Positions 43,807-53,107 are shown, counted from the first letter of the stretch. The stretch is 64,000 nt of DNA from VMCP01 sp964408945 (GCA_964408945.1 CAYPBJ010000003.1:1-64000); one strand, 5' to 3'. The notes: generated by a model not told the origin, from the sequence alone. Program-made: numbers and translations.

Positions 43807-44082
43807 ATGTCAGTTAACATTAAACCTTTGGCAGATCGCGTTCTGATAGAACCGGTTGCCGCTGAGCAAACCACTGCGTCAGGTATCATTATTCCAGACA
43901 CTGCAAAAGAAAAGCCACAAAGAGGTAAAGTAATTGCTGTAGGAACAGGCAAACCCGATGAGCCTATGACTGTTAAAGTTGGCGACACCGTTTTATACGG
44001 AAAATATGCGGGTACCGAAATCAGCGTTGAAGGAAACGATTACCTCATCATGAGAGAAACAGACATTTTAGCAATCATTTAA
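43807..44082 (+). CDS. groES: Co-chaperonin GroES
   Basis: The 91-residue heptameric lid of the GroEL chamber. It begins MSVNIKPLADRVLIEP, and the mobile loop reads TTASGIIIPDTAKEKPQ. GDTVLYGKYAGTEI and YLIMRETDILAII complete a standard GroES. An upstream TTG would add 17 residues that are not part of the family. groEL follows 18 bp downstream. Confidence 0.98.
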   Translation: MSVNIKPLADRVLIEPVAAEQTTASGIIIPDTAKEKPQRGKVIAVGTGKPDEPMTVKVGDTVLYGKYAGTEISVEGNDYLIMRETDILAII

Positions 44083-44100
44083 TAAAATTATTAATCAATT

Positions 44101-45741
44101 ATGGCAAAGAAAATAGATTTCAATCTTACCGCTCGCGACGGTTTAAAGCGCGGAGTGGATGCATTGGCGAATGCAGTTAAAGTTACTCTAGGACCAAAAG
44201 GTCGTAACGTGGTTATCGATAAAAAATTCGGTGCTCCACATGTAACCAAAGACGGTGTAAGTGTTGCTAAAGAAATCGAATTGAAAGACCCAGTTGAGAA
44301 CATGGGTGCTCAAATGTTGAAGGAAGTTGCCAGCAAAACTGCTGATATCGCAGGTGATGGTACTACAACTGCAACTGTTTTGGCACAAGCAATTGTTACT
44401 GCTGGTTTGAAAAACGTAGCCGCTGGTGCAAATCCTATGGACTTGAAGCGCGGTATCGAAAAAGCGACTAAAGCGGCTGTTGAAAGATTAAATCAATTGG
44501 CTCACCCAGTAGGTGATGACAATACCAAAATTGAACAAGTGGCATCTATTTCTGCCAACAACGATCCAAGTATCGGATCATTGATTGCTGAAGCCATGAA
44601 AAAAGTGGGTAAAGACGGTGTTATCACTGTTGAAGAGGCAAAGGGTCTTGAAACTACAGTTGAAGTTGTTGAAGGTATGCAATTTGACCGCGGATATTTG
44701 AGCGCTTACTTCACCACTAATACTGAAAAGATGGAAGCTGAACTTGAAAACGCATTCATCTTAATTTACGATAAGAAAGTAAGCACCATGAAAGACTTAC
44801 TTCCTGTGTTGGAAAAAGTAGTACAAACTGGTCGCCCATTGTTGATCATTGCTGAAGACATTGAAGGTGAAGCTTTGGCTACTTTGGTAGTAAATAAAAT
44901 TCGTGGATCTCTCAAAATTGCTGCTGTAAAAGCTCCAGGATTTGGTGATCGCAGAAAAGAAATGTTGCAAGACATCGCTGTATTAACCGGTGGTACTGTA
45001 ATATCTGAAGAGCAAGGCCGCAAGTTAGACGATGCAACTATGGCTGACCTAGGAACAGCTGAAAAGATCACCATTGATAAAGACAATACTACTATTGTTA
45101 ATGGTGCTGGACAAAAAGATGCTATTCAAGCGCGCATCAACCAAATCAAGGTTCAAATTGAAAATACTACCAGTGATTACGACCGTGAGAAATTGCAAGA
45201 GCGTTTGGCTAAGTTGTCAGGCGGTGTAGCAGTTCTTTACATTGGTGCTGCAACTGAGGTAGAAATGAAAGAAAAGAAAGACCGCGTTGACGATGCTTTA
45301 CACGCTACTCGCGCTGCGGTTGAAGAAGGTATCGTACCAGGTGGTGGAGTGAGCTTCATCAGAGCAATTTCAGCTCTTGATGGCTTAACTGGCGCCAACG
45401 AAGACGAAACTACAGGTATTCAAATTGTTCGTCGTGCTTTGGAAGAGCCTTTGCGCCAAATCATTGCCAATGCTGGTGGTGAAGGCAGCATCGTGGTTCA
45501 GAAAGTATTGGAAGGCAAAGACGACTTTGGTTACAATGCACGCACAGATGTTTATGAAAACTTAATCGCTGCTGGTGTAATTGACCCTAAGAAAGTATCT
45601 CGTGTAGCACTTGAAAATGCCGCTTCAATTGGTGGAATGATCTTGACCACAGAATGTGTGTTGAGCGAAATCCCTGAAGAAGAAAAAGGACATTCACACG
45701 GTGGAATGGACGGTATGGGCGGAATGGGCGGCATGATGTAA
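44101..45741 (+). CDS. groEL: Chaperonin GroEL
   Basis: A 546-residue standard chaperonin. Visible are VTLGPKGRNVVIDKKFG, the ATP-site loop AGDGTTTATVLAQAI, the hinge SANNDPSIGSLIAEAM, the apical-domain substrate-binding region, GEEGIVPGGGVS-like VEEGIVPGGGVSFIRA, and a Gly-Met C-terminal tail (GGMDGMGGMGGMM). A strong terminator follows. Nothing unusual. Confidence 0.98.
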   Translation: MAKKIDFNLTARDGLKRGVDALANAVKVTLGPKGRNVVIDKKFGAPHVTKDGVSVAKEIELKDPVENMGAQMLKEVASKTADIAGDGTTTATVLAQAIVTAGLKNVAAGANPMDLKRGIEKATKAAVERLNQLAHPVGDDNTKIEQVASISANNDPSIGSLIAEAMKKVGKDGVITVEEAKGLETTVEVVEGMQFDRGYLSAYFTTNTEKMEAELENAFILIYDKKVSTMKDLLPVLEKVVQTGRPLLIIAEDIEGEALATLVVNKIRGSLKIAAVKAPGFGDRRKEMLQDIAVLTGGTVISEEQGRKLDDATMADLGTAEKITIDKDNTTIVNGAGQKDAIQARINQIKVQIENTTSDYDREKLQERLAKLSGGVAVLYIGAATEVEMKEKKDRVDDALHATRAAVEEGIVPGGGVSFIRAISALDGLTGANEDETTGIQIVRRALEEPLRQIIANAGGEGSIVVQKVLEGKDDFGYNARTDVYENLIAAGVIDPKKVSRVALENAASIGGMILTTECVLSEIPEEEKGHSHGGMDGMGGMGGMM

Positions 45742-45762
45742 TCATTTTAAATCAAACATTTC

Positions 45763-45794
45763 AAAGAGGCTGCCTCAAAAGGGCGGCCTCTTTT
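45763..45794 (+). terminator. Rho-independent terminator after groEL
   Basis: The 12-bp stem AAAGAGGCTGCC/GGCGGCCTCTTT includes one G-U pair; the loop is seven bases (TCAAAAG) and a T-run follows. It is 22 bases after the groEL stop and 22 bases before the ruvX -7 element. Confidence 0.9.
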
Positions 45795-45815
45795 CGTTTA
45801 ACCATAATTTGAACC

Positions 45816-45823
45816 TATCTTTG
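45816..45823 (+). promoter_or_regulatory. -7 promoter element of ruvX operon (TATCTTTG)
   Basis: TATCTTTG is followed by CAGA and then the GTG start at 45828. Exact match to TAnnTTTG with a four-base gap, predicting a leaderless mRNA. Confidence 0.55.
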
Positions 45824-45827
45824 CAGA

Positions 45828-46241
45828 GTGCCAAGAACCATGGGAATAGACTTCGGGTTAAAAAGAACGGGAATCGCTGTAACTGATCCCCTCAATCTTT
45901 TTGCTCAACCCCTTACAACCATCAGAACAGCTGATTTTCCTGTTTGGTTCAAAGACTATCTACAACATGAACCGGTTGATTGTGTAGTGGTTGGTATGCC
46001 CATCAGACTGACTGGCGAAGACACCCATTCTACGCAATCCGTACGCGATTTCTTGCAATGGCTCAAAGAAAACTATCCGCAACTGAAAATTGAAACCATC
46101 GATGAACGTTTTAGCAGCCACGAAGCTCAAAATCAAATCATCGCCATGGGAAAATCTAAAAAAGACCGAAAAGATAAAGGCTTAATTGACACCGTTTCGG
46201 CAACCATCATTTTACAAACACACCTCCAAAGAATATCATGA
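45828..46241 (+). CDS. ruvX: Holliday junction resolvase-like protein RuvX/YqgF
   Basis: A 137-residue RNase-H-fold protein. Present are MGIDFGLKRTGIAVTD with the catalytic Asp, VVGMPIRLTGEDTHST, ETIDERFSSHEAQNQI with the second acidic residue, and KGLIDTVSATIILQTHL near the end. Family members process 16S rRNA ends and may resolve DNA junctions. The start codon is GTG, set by the promoter four bases upstream. Its stop overlaps the start of def. Confidence 0.93.
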   Translation: MPRTMGIDFGLKRTGIAVTDPLNLFAQPLTTIRTADFPVWFKDYLQHEPVDCVVVGMPIRLTGEDTHSTQSVRDFLQWLKENYPQLKIETIDERFSSHEAQNQIIAMGKSKKDRKDKGLIDTVSATIILQTHLQRIS

Positions 46242-46789
46242 TACTTCCAATTTATGCCTACGGACAACCTGTTTTGAGAAAAAAGGCCGAAGAAATTGAT
46301 TTTAATGACCCTGAATTAACCAAACTTATATCTGATATGTTTGATACCATGTATGATTCAAACGGCATTGGATTAGCGGCTCCGCAAATCGGAAAGTCAA
46401 TCAGACTATTCATCGTTGATGGCTCAGAAGTTGAAGACATTCATCCCGAAGCATTTAAGGAAGTATTCATCAATCCCACCATTTTGGAAGAATTTGGCAC
46501 CGAATGGGAATTTGAAGAGGGTTGCCTAAGCATTCCAGATGTACGCGCAAACGTTAAGCGCAAAGGAGAACTCAAAATTCATTATTGGGATGCCAATTTC
46601 CAAGAACACACTAAGTCGTTCGATGGAATGGCAGCGAGAATCATCCAGCATGAATATGACCACATTGAAGGTATTCTATTCACCGATCGCATCAGCCCAC
46701 TAAAAAGATCCATGCTTAAACGAAAAATGGATGGTATCACCCGCGGAATTACTCGCGCTGATTATAAAATGAAGTTTTATAAACGCTAA
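46238..46789 (+). CDS. def: Peptide deformylase
   Basis: Removes the formyl group from the N-terminal Met of new proteins. The 183-residue protein has the three family motifs in order: GIGLAAPQIG, EGCLSIP (Cys ligand) and QHEYDHIEG (two His ligands and catalytic Glu). Its ATG overlaps the ruvX stop by four bases (ATGA). It is followed by a UbiA-type gene 9 bp downstream. Confidence 0.97.
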   Translation: MILPIYAYGQPVLRKKAEEIDFNDPELTKLISDMFDTMYDSNGIGLAAPQIGKSIRLFIVDGSEVEDIHPEAFKEVFINPTILEEFGTEWEFEEGCLSIPDVRANVKRKGELKIHYWDANFQEHTKSFDGMAARIIQHEYDHIEGILFTDRISPLKRSMLKRKMDGITRGITRADYKMKFYKR

Positions 46790-46798
46790 ATTGCGCAA

Positions 46799-47656
46799 AT
46801 GATTCATTATCTCAGAATCATTCGCCCTATAAACCTCCTACTGACTATACTCACTCAGTGGCTTTTCTATTTATCGGCATCGCGCGTCAATGCTGGACTG
46901 AGTTTGTTTGATTTTTCCAATCTTCGATTTCCAGAAAGTATCACGGCCACTCTGGCTTGTGTTTTTGTCGCCGCGGGCGGATATGTGATCAACGATATCT
47001 TTGATATCGAAACAGACAAAATAAATCGACCTGGCAAACGCATTGCCGTTGAAAGTACCTCGGTAAAGTCAATGAGAATCTACTACATAGCATTAACTTT
47101 TACTGGAATCTCTTTGGGCTTCATTACAGGCATGGGAATGGGCATATTATCTGCCGTTATTGCCGTACTCCTTTATTTTTATTCGAGCGATTTCAAAGCA
47201 GAATTCTTGATGGGAAACCTTCTAGTCTCGTTGATGGCTGGAATGGTGGTTTATATAGCCTCTAGAGGCGTGTACCTCGTCAATAAAGCCTATTTCGCAG
47301 AGTTTTCAAGTATTGCGTTTTTTATCACTTTTGCTCGTGAACTCATCAAAGATTTAGAAGATTATGATGGTGACAAGGAACAAGGATATGAAACTTTTGC
47401 CATCAGCAGCGGACGCGTAAAAACCAAGATTCTTTCAAGTATTTTCATTGCCTTTAGTTTGGCGTTGCTCATTTTAATTGGACTTACAGGAAACGAATTA
47501 GAATATTGGGTATTTACAAGCCTAATTCTTGGGCCTCTACACCTTTATTTGCTTTGGAAGATTTACATGTCCTCAGAGAAGAAACACTACAGTCACATTT
47601 CAAATTGGCTAAAATATGCCATGTTTATTGGCCTTTTAGCTAGTTTGGTGAGTTAA
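46799..47656 (+). CDS. UbiA-family prenyltransferase (geranylgeranylglycerol-phosphate-type)
   Basis: A 285-residue integral membrane prenyltransferase with about eight hydrophobic segments. The two Asp-rich motifs are NDIFDIETDKINRPGKR at about 62-78 and DYDGDKEQGYETFAIS near 198. The family attaches prenyl groups to aromatic or glycerol-phosphate acceptors; Bacteroidota copies next to ruvX and def are commonly annotated as geranylgeranylglycerol-phosphate geranylgeranyltransferase-like. The acceptor is not readable here. Last gene of ruvX-def-ubiA-like. It converges on a DUF3109 gene 10 bp away. Confidence 0.82.
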   Translation: MIHYLRIIRPINLLLTILTQWLFYLSASRVNAGLSLFDFSNLRFPESITATLACVFVAAGGYVINDIFDIETDKINRPGKRIAVESTSVKSMRIYYIALTFTGISLGFITGMGMGILSAVIAVLLYFYSSDFKAEFLMGNLLVSLMAGMVVYIASRGVYLVNKAYFAEFSSIAFFITFARELIKDLEDYDGDKEQGYETFAISSGRVKTKILSSIFIAFSLALLILIGLTGNELEYWVFTSLILGPLHLYLLWKIYMSSEKKHYSHISNWLKYAMFIGLLASLVS

Positions 47657-47666
47657 AACTCTTGGA

Positions 47667-48260
47667 TTAATTCTCGGAATTCTCCTCTTTTGATTCCTCC
47701 CAAGCCTTACTCACCTCTTCCAATTCCTTGTACCATTCAGCACCCATTTTTCGAATCAAGGGTTCCTTTAAAAACTCAAATACTCGCACATTCATCTCTG
47801 AACCGGCCTTGCATGCCGGATTGCAAATATCCCACTTGTGATAGTTAAGTGCGGTGTAATTTCCGTAGCGCTTCGCTCGAATGGGGTACAAATGACAACT
47901 AATAGGTTTCTTAAATTCCGTTTCACCAGCTTCATGGGCCATCTCAAAGCTGCATTTTGCAATGCCACTCCCATCGTACTGCACAAATACGCATTCACCT
48001 GATTTTTGACACTCGGTTACCAATTCACCGTCGGGATCTCGAGTGTGAAAACCTTTTTCGGCCAAATATTCTAAGGCGTCAGAACGCATGTATTTCTTCA
48101 CCTTAGGCAACACCTTCTCAATGATCTCCAATTCAGCGTGCAATAAGGGTGCGCCAGCATCGCCTTCAATGCAACATGAACCTTTACACTGATCTAACTG
48201 ACAAACAAACTGTTTATCAAGAATATCTTCCGATAAAATGGCATCGCCTACAATGATCAT
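47667..48260 (-). CDS. DUF3109 family cysteine-rich protein
   Basis: A 197-residue cytoplasmic protein with a cysteine pattern typical of DUF3109: CQLDQCKGSCCIEGDAGAPL, CQKSGECVFVQ, then KCSFEMAHEAG, PISCHLYPIRA and CNPACKAGSE. The spacing suggests metal binding, either zinc or an iron-sulphur cluster. Biochemical function unknown. It overlaps purE by four bases (ATGA), so it is cotranslated with a purine-biosynthesis gene, a linkage without an obvious biochemical reason. Confidence 0.9.
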   Translation of the reverse strand: MIIVGDAILSEDILDKQFVCQLDQCKGSCCIEGDAGAPLLHAELEIIEKVLPKVKKYMRSDALEYLAEKGFHTRDPDGELVTECQKSGECVFVQYDGSGIAKCSFEMAHEAGETEFKKPISCHLYPIRAKRYGNYTALNYHKWDICNPACKAGSEMNVRVFEFLKEPLIRKMGAEWYKELEEVSKAWEESKEENSEN

Positions 48261-48772
48261 GAATTGGGATTTAAGTACTTTTCAGGACCCAAATCTTCTA
48301 GTCGCTTTGCTTTTTCAAGTACCTCTGACTCCATTTCTTTTTTGAAAGCAATTACTTTATCTGAGATTTCCTCATCGTAAATGCCCAAAATTTGAGCTGC
48401 CAAGATACCTGCATTTTTTGCCCCATTGATAGCCACCGTTGCTACAGGCACTCCAGGAGGCATCTGAACAATGGAGTATAAACTATCAATGCCGCTCATG
48501 GTTTTTGATTGAACCGGCACACCAATTACGGGTAAATGAGTCATTGACGCTACCATACCAGGTAGATGCGCAGCACCGCCAGCACCAGCTATAATCACAC
48601 AAATGCCGCGATCAGCTGCATGTTCAGCGTATTCGAATAAGCGTTCAGGAGTTCTGTGTGCCGAAACAATGGTAGTTTCAGTCTCCACTCCCAATTGATT
48701 TAAAATAGTGGTGGCTTCTTTCATGACCGGAAGATCACTATCTGAACCCATGATTATGCCTACTCTTATCAT
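48257..48772 (-). CDS. purE: 5-(carboxyamino)imidazole ribonucleotide mutase (class I PurE)
   Basis: Converts N5-CAIR to CAIR in purine synthesis. The 171-residue protein has the GSDSDLPVM motif, SAHRTPERLFEYA with the catalytic His, IAGAGGAAHLPGMVA and IGVPVQSKTMSG. This is the bacterial class I type, which works with PurK. It lies 4 bp downstream of pssA and 4 bp into DUF3109. Confidence 0.96.
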   Translation of the reverse strand: MIRVGIIMGSDSDLPVMKEATTILNQLGVETETTIVSAHRTPERLFEYAEHAADRGICVIIAGAGGAAHLPGMVASMTHLPVIGVPVQSKTMSGIDSLYSIVQMPPGVPVATVAINGAKNAGILAAQILGIYDEEISDKVIAFKKEMESEVLEKAKRLEDLGPEKYLNPNS

Positions 48773-48776
48773 ATTA

Positions 48777-49502
48777 TTATTCTGTTGGATGTAACTTAAA
48801 ACCTAAAAATGAAATAGCTATGTATGCAAAATAGAACAAAGCAAAGCCGTAATTTCCAAAAACAATTAAGAAAACCACTGCAAAAGCCAATACTAAGTAT
48901 CTAAAAAGATTCAATCCGTCTGTTTTATTGAATTTCAACGACAACATTGGGTAGTCACTCACCATCATGTACCCCGCAATCAAAGGCATATACAACCATA
49001 CATAAAAGTGATTCAACCATTCCAACTCAATGAAGCCGAAACGAAATTCAGCTAGACCTGAAACATCGTTAAACATGGCCCAAGATCCCAAAACCAAACC
49101 GGTCAAAGGAGTGGGAATTCCCATAAAGTTCGTTTTTTGATTTTCACTTACGTTAAATACAGCCAAACGATAAGCAGCTGCCAGCGGAATCAACATCCAA
49201 ACATAAGAATTGATGCAAAAACCCGTTGGCGGACAAGCTCCGCGCATTATCATGAAGTGTCTCCAAATTAAACCGGGAACAACTCCAAAAGATACCACAT
49301 CGGCTAAACTATCCAATTGTTTTCCCAATTCACCGTCAACGCCTAAGGCGCGGGCTGCCATTCCATCAAAAAAATCCAAAATAGAAGCTAAAACCATCAA
49401 CGCAAAAGCAATCCATGGTTGATTCTGCATAACAAAGGTGATGGCCAACAATCCGCAGGCCAAGTTGCCTAAGGTAATTAGATTAGGGATAGACTGCTTC
49501 AT
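48777..49502 (-). CDS. pssA: CDP-diacylglycerol-serine O-phosphatidyltransferase
   Basis: Phosphatidylserine synthase of 241 residues with about six membrane segments. The CDP-alcohol phosphatidyltransferase motif is present (DFFDGMAARALGVDGELGKQ, then LDSLADVVSFG). It makes phosphatidylserine, the precursor of phosphatidylethanolamine; the decarboxylase is not in the window. The next gene, purE, begins four bases after its stop. Confidence 0.92.
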   Translation of the reverse strand: MKQSIPNLITLGNLACGLLAITFVMQNQPWIAFALMVLASILDFFDGMAARALGVDGELGKQLDSLADVVSFGVVPGLIWRHFMIMRGACPPTGFCINSYVWMLIPLAAAYRLAVFNVSENQKTNFMGIPTPLTGLVLGSWAMFNDVSGLAEFRFGFIELEWLNHFYVWLYMPLIAGYMMVSDYPMLSLKFNKTDGLNLFRYLVLAFAVVFLIVFGNYGFALFYFAYIAISFLGFKLHPTE

Positions 49503-49511
49503 ACTGCAAAA

Positions 49512-51434
49512 TTAATCAAAAATATGCTGAACGTAGTTGACAGATACTCCCCATGCATTCCATCTGTTGGCGGTTTTGGTTTGATCAAACGGAATTTTAG
49601 TTCCTTGATAGTACCAATTGGTAGCAGACAAATCACTCTGATACTGAGCTCTAATTCCCAAACTAGTCATATTGTCAATATAGAAATTGAATCCAACAGC
49701 CCCACCAACCAAAAAACCAGGATTAACCACTATTGCATCTTTCAATTCACTGTTTAACAATAAAATACTTTTGGATTGCGACTCCATTTTAAGGCGATTT
49801 TCGTTGTAACCCGAAAATCCGACCAAATCAAAGGAAAATCGGCCAAACTTCTTTTCAAAACCGCCCTGAAACAGGAGGTTCCAATTGTTGTAATAAAAAT
49901 TAGCAAAAGAATCGCTGCTTTGATTTAACCTGCCGTTTTTACCTTGTTCAGTCAAGGTGTAATTGCTGGCAAGCCCAAATTTCCAAAAACCATTGGTAGC
50001 CATGATTTCATGGTAGAAAAACTGTCTAGGACTAACATCAAAGTCTCTACCTTCATTGTTGAACCATCCCGAAACTTGGTCCATTTGCATATTCAAAACT
50101 CCCCATCCGGTAAGGCCCAAATGAACGCCCCACTCAGATTGTGTAGCTTTTTCTACTTCATTGGCAGATTCCAACTCCTCATTTAAGTCTTTCTGAAGTT
50201 TCGAATTTCGCTCAAAATTAACCACAGCAAAATCATACTTTGATTTTAAAGAATTAAGCTGGCTTTCCTTATCATTGAGATCGTAAATCACTATTCCTGG
50301 GGTAAAGGCCAATTTCATTTTCTGGATTTCATCTTCAGCTGTTGCACCGTAAAGTTGCTCGCTTCTATCCCAGTAAAAAATACCCATGCTCACCGTTTTC
50401 AGCGTGGAATCTTGAGATTTCAACCGATTCATGACACTGTTAAAATTATACCAGCCACAATCAACATCGCTCGGAACGTTCGAAATATGACAACGACCAA
50501 ATTGTCCGAAGAACTTAGATTCAGGGTATTTATCCAACAAGTTTTTCATTCGCGAGTACATTTTACTCTCACGCCAATGAGCTTGGTGAGCCGTTCTACG
50601 CAAATCATTCCATTTAAAAACTTCGTCAATTCCTTCTTTAATAATTAAAAATTCTAAGTAATCTTCTTTCAACCATTCTTTGTAAACATTCAAGTTATAA
50701 AAGATAGAATCATCAGTAATTAACGAAGTAAAATCACTGCTCGTATATGAAAACCCGCCCGACTCCTCATCTTTTTCAATTGTTACGACGGTATCTACCA
50801 ACACCTCCTTTTGATATTCTTGCAAGCTATTGGTGAAATTTCGAGTAACAATATTCCTAAATGCATAAACTTTAGATGCCAAAACCAAAGGTAAACCGTG
50901 TTTCTGTTCCATCTTTTGCAAGAAATCACTCATCCTCAAAACAGACAAATCTTGAAACCGCTCCACATCAATTCCGTGAATTCGAATTCGCTCTTCTACT
51001 GGCAATTTCATGTTCCAATCGTGCAACGAATAAAACAATTTCATATAAGCCGGCGAAGAAATTCCCTGCAACGCTTGCAACGCATAACCATCGTCTTCGG
51101 TGATGTACTTCTGCAAATAATAAGCTCTTGCTGGACTCAATTCTATGATATAATCTCTGTACCCGCAATTTTCATAAAGGGCCCTCATGAATGAATATTC
51201 CATCAATGCGTTGGCTTCAACTTCCGAATGGTTCTCTCCGCTCATCACCACCCTGCTTACGAGCGCCTTCTCATAGAGCATCTTCCATCCATCGCCGGTT
51301 GAAAACGAAGATGTTTTCATTTCCAAGGTTTTTTTCGGGGGAAGAACCTGCGCCTCCAATTCTTGGAACCCGAATAAACATCCACCGAATCCGAAGGCAA
51401 AAAAAGCCAACTTTGAAATTAATTGATTTCTCAT
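49512..51434 (-). CDS. Erythromycin-esterase-like domain fused to a C-terminal beta-barrel
   Basis: A 640-residue secreted protein. A signal peptide covers 1-28. Residues 45-370 show the erythromycin-esterase-like pattern: SGENHSEVEAN (Glu67, His69), IIELSPARAYYLQKY, RIHGIDVERF (His153, Asp156) and FGRCHISN (His near 352). The remaining part from about 435 is strand-rich with a late GFNFYIDNMTSLGIRAQYQS and ends in an aromatic-flanked strand (VNYVQHIFD), as in an outer-membrane barrel. Stand-alone members of the family hydrolyse macrolide lactones or have unknown cleavage roles; nothing here shows macrolide activity. The ATG at 51434 overlaps the stop of the preceding gene (ATGA), which excludes a longer start. 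It is the last of yicC-barrel protein-this gene. Confidence 0.72.
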   Translation of the reverse strand: MRNQLISKLAFFAFGFGGCLFGFQELEAQVLPPKKTLEMKTSSFSTGDGWKMLYEKALVSRVVMSGENHSEVEANALMEYSFMRALYENCGYRDYIIELSPARAYYLQKYITEDDGYALQALQGISSPAYMKLFYSLHDWNMKLPVEERIRIHGIDVERFQDLSVLRMSDFLQKMEQKHGLPLVLASKVYAFRNIVTRNFTNSLQEYQKEVLVDTVVTIEKDEESGGFSYTSSDFTSLITDDSIFYNLNVYKEWLKEDYLEFLIIKEGIDEVFKWNDLRRTAHQAHWRESKMYSRMKNLLDKYPESKFFGQFGRCHISNVPSDVDCGWYNFNSVMNRLKSQDSTLKTVSMGIFYWDRSEQLYGATAEDEIQKMKLAFTPGIVIYDLNDKESQLNSLKSKYDFAVVNFERNSKLQKDLNEELESANEVEKATQSEWGVHLGLTGWGVLNMQMDQVSGWFNNEGRDFDVSPRQFFYHEIMATNGFWKFGLASNYTLTEQGKNGRLNQSSDSFANFYYNNWNLLFQGGFEKKFGRFSFDLVGFSGYNENRLKMESQSKSILLLNSELKDAIVVNPGFLVGGAVGFNFYIDNMTSLGIRAQYQSDLSATNWYYQGTKIPFDQTKTANRWNAWGVSVNYVQHIFD

Positions 51435-53107
51435 TTTGAGCTTCCTCCTTTCATCAAAACAACTCCGGCTGATACCCTGTAAAACCAACCTCGTTGATTC
51501 AACGTCTCTGGAGCATTTACCCATTCCTTACCCGACTTAAAACGAGTGTCTGAAAAGTCAAATTGATACCCTCCTAAACCTCTGATATAAATCCTCCATA
51601 TTCTCACGCTGGCATCTAAGGCCAATTGATAGGTCGAGAATGGATTGGTTATTTTATCTACTTTATTGAAGGCATAAATTAGTCCAGCAGGTTTATTCAA
51701 AGACTTTTGAGCTATCGTAACATTTCCAAAAGAAAAACCTTGATACACTCCTATTTGAAAAGGCTTTTCACGATTTGTTCCAATCGTAAATCCAACTTGC
51801 CCAACCCAACTGCTCACATTTTCATTGGATTTTAAGAACTTGATTTGAGTAGTGCTCGCGTTATTCATTTGAAATCCAAAATCTACGGTACTCATCTTGT
51901 TGGGAGAAAACCAATATTCCAAACCAAAGTTCGGTAGCCAACGGCCCTGATCAATTCCTGCATCATTCAAAGTAGTCAATGTTTGTCCCCACAAAGGCCT
52001 CATAGACAACAAACTTCCGCCAATACCCATACCACTAAATTCAGTTTCATTATCGCTTAAGTTTGACTCGTCGTACTCTTCCTCTTCATACGCATAATCA
52101 ATAGCAACCGCGGTATCTATTTCCCAGTTCTCAACCCAAGAACCAGTATCAATCAAAACTTCCCTTTTTGACAAAAGAGGTTCTTCGGGGTGAAAGAGTT
52201 TAAAAATCTTCTGATAAGAAAGTACCTCAAAACCGGGTTTTTGAGGCGAGAAAGTATCGAAGTAATCCGTATTTGAACTGATCAAAATAATGTGATACCC
52301 ATTCCTATTCCAAGAAAGCATGTCAGAAACGATGCGCTTTTTTGCTTCATAAAACCTCAATATACTCGAATTGAATTTTTCTTCATCTTCCCCCAATCTC
52401 CCTAAATGATTCAATAGGTCACGATATAAAATAGATGCATAAACAGGTTGAAGCCGCCTCAATTCGGGCATCCAATCTGATGAATCTACAGCCAGGTGTC
52501 TCAGAGTATTAATTTGATCAAATGATACGCTTAAGTCACTGTATGGCTCATCTACTTCACTTGCTTCTTCATTTAAGCCATTTTTGTCATAAGTCAAATC
52601 CAAATGCTTGATTTCAGAGCGCAATGCCTGCACACCCAATAACATAGTGTCCGCTCCTGACAAGGCGGCATGCAGCAATCTGATCTCTTCTCTGGCTGTT
52701 TTAGTGCTTCTTTCTTGCGAATCATCCGGCAATAAAATGATCTTTCTGTTGCCGCCTTTCATCTCTCTTTTTACCCGATACAATTCCTTCATCCAATCCC
52801 ATAATTCCGTATTCTCGGGATCAAAAAACAACAGTTGTTCATTGATTTGCACATACAATACTTCATCCGAATCGTTTTTTTGAATCACCGCATTGGCCCA
52901 AAATGCAGTCAATACGTCCAACCGAGTGTATACAACAACTGGCGTTTGCGATATACTATCTTTCCAAAGTTCATTCAGCACCGCCGAGACGTTGGCCTTG
53001 GGTGAGCAATCTGTGCAATTGGGTCTCACAATCACTTGCTCTATTTTCTGAGCCCTCAATGATGTCCACATCCCCAAAAGAGCCAAAAGCAACATTCTTA
53101 TTCTCAT
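51431..53107 (-). CDS. Hypothetical secreted protein with C-terminal beta-barrel
   Basis: A 558-residue protein with a signal peptide (MRIRMLLLALLGMWTSLRA). The N-terminal 330 residues form an unrecognised alpha/beta domain: KIEQVIVRPNCTDCSPKANV, TPVVVYTRLDVLTAFW, REEIRLLHAALSGADTMLLG and a late GYHIILISSNTDYFDTF strand. An acidic linker (YEEEEYDESNLSDNETE) leads to a strand-rich C-terminus (WLPNFGLEYWFSPNKMSTVD, FGFQMNNAS, VGFTIGTN, IRGLGGYQFDFSD, RVSAGVVLMK), probably an outer-membrane barrel. Two Cys in CTDC near the N-terminus are conserved-looking. The architecture mirrors the downstream gene, with which it overlaps; it starts on the yicC stop codon (TGATG). Function unknown. Confidence 0.6.
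   Translation of the reverse strand: MRIRMLLLALLGMWTSLRAQKIEQVIVRPNCTDCSPKANVSAVLNELWKDSISQTPVVVYTRLDVLTAFWANAVIQKNDSDEVLYVQINEQLLFFDPENTELWDWMKELYRVKREMKGGNRKIILLPDDSQERSTKTAREEIRLLHAALSGADTMLLGVQALRSEIKHLDLTYDKNGLNEEASEVDEPYSDLSVSFDQINTLRHLAVDSSDWMPELRRLQPVYASILYRDLLNHLGRLGEDEEKFNSSILRFYEAKKRIVSDMLSWNRNGYHIILISSNTDYFDTFSPQKPGFEVLSYQKIFKLFHPEEPLLSKREVLIDTGSWVENWEIDTAVAIDYAYEEEEYDESNLSDNETEFSGMGIGGSLLSMRPLWGQTLTTLNDAGIDQGRWLPNFGLEYWFSPNKMSTVDFGFQMNNASTTQIKFLKSNENVSSWVGQVGFTIGTNREKPFQIGVYQGFSFGNVTIAQKSLNKPAGLIYAFNKVDKITNPFSTYQLALDASVRIWRIYIRGLGGYQFDFSDTRFKSGKEWVNAPETLNQRGWFYRVSAGVVLMKGGSSK

Noticed and set aside
49512..51434. Macrolide-resistance gene because of the erythromycin-esterase-like head
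   Set aside because: The protein is exported and fused to a probable barrel, and only short motifs match. Resistance is not supported.
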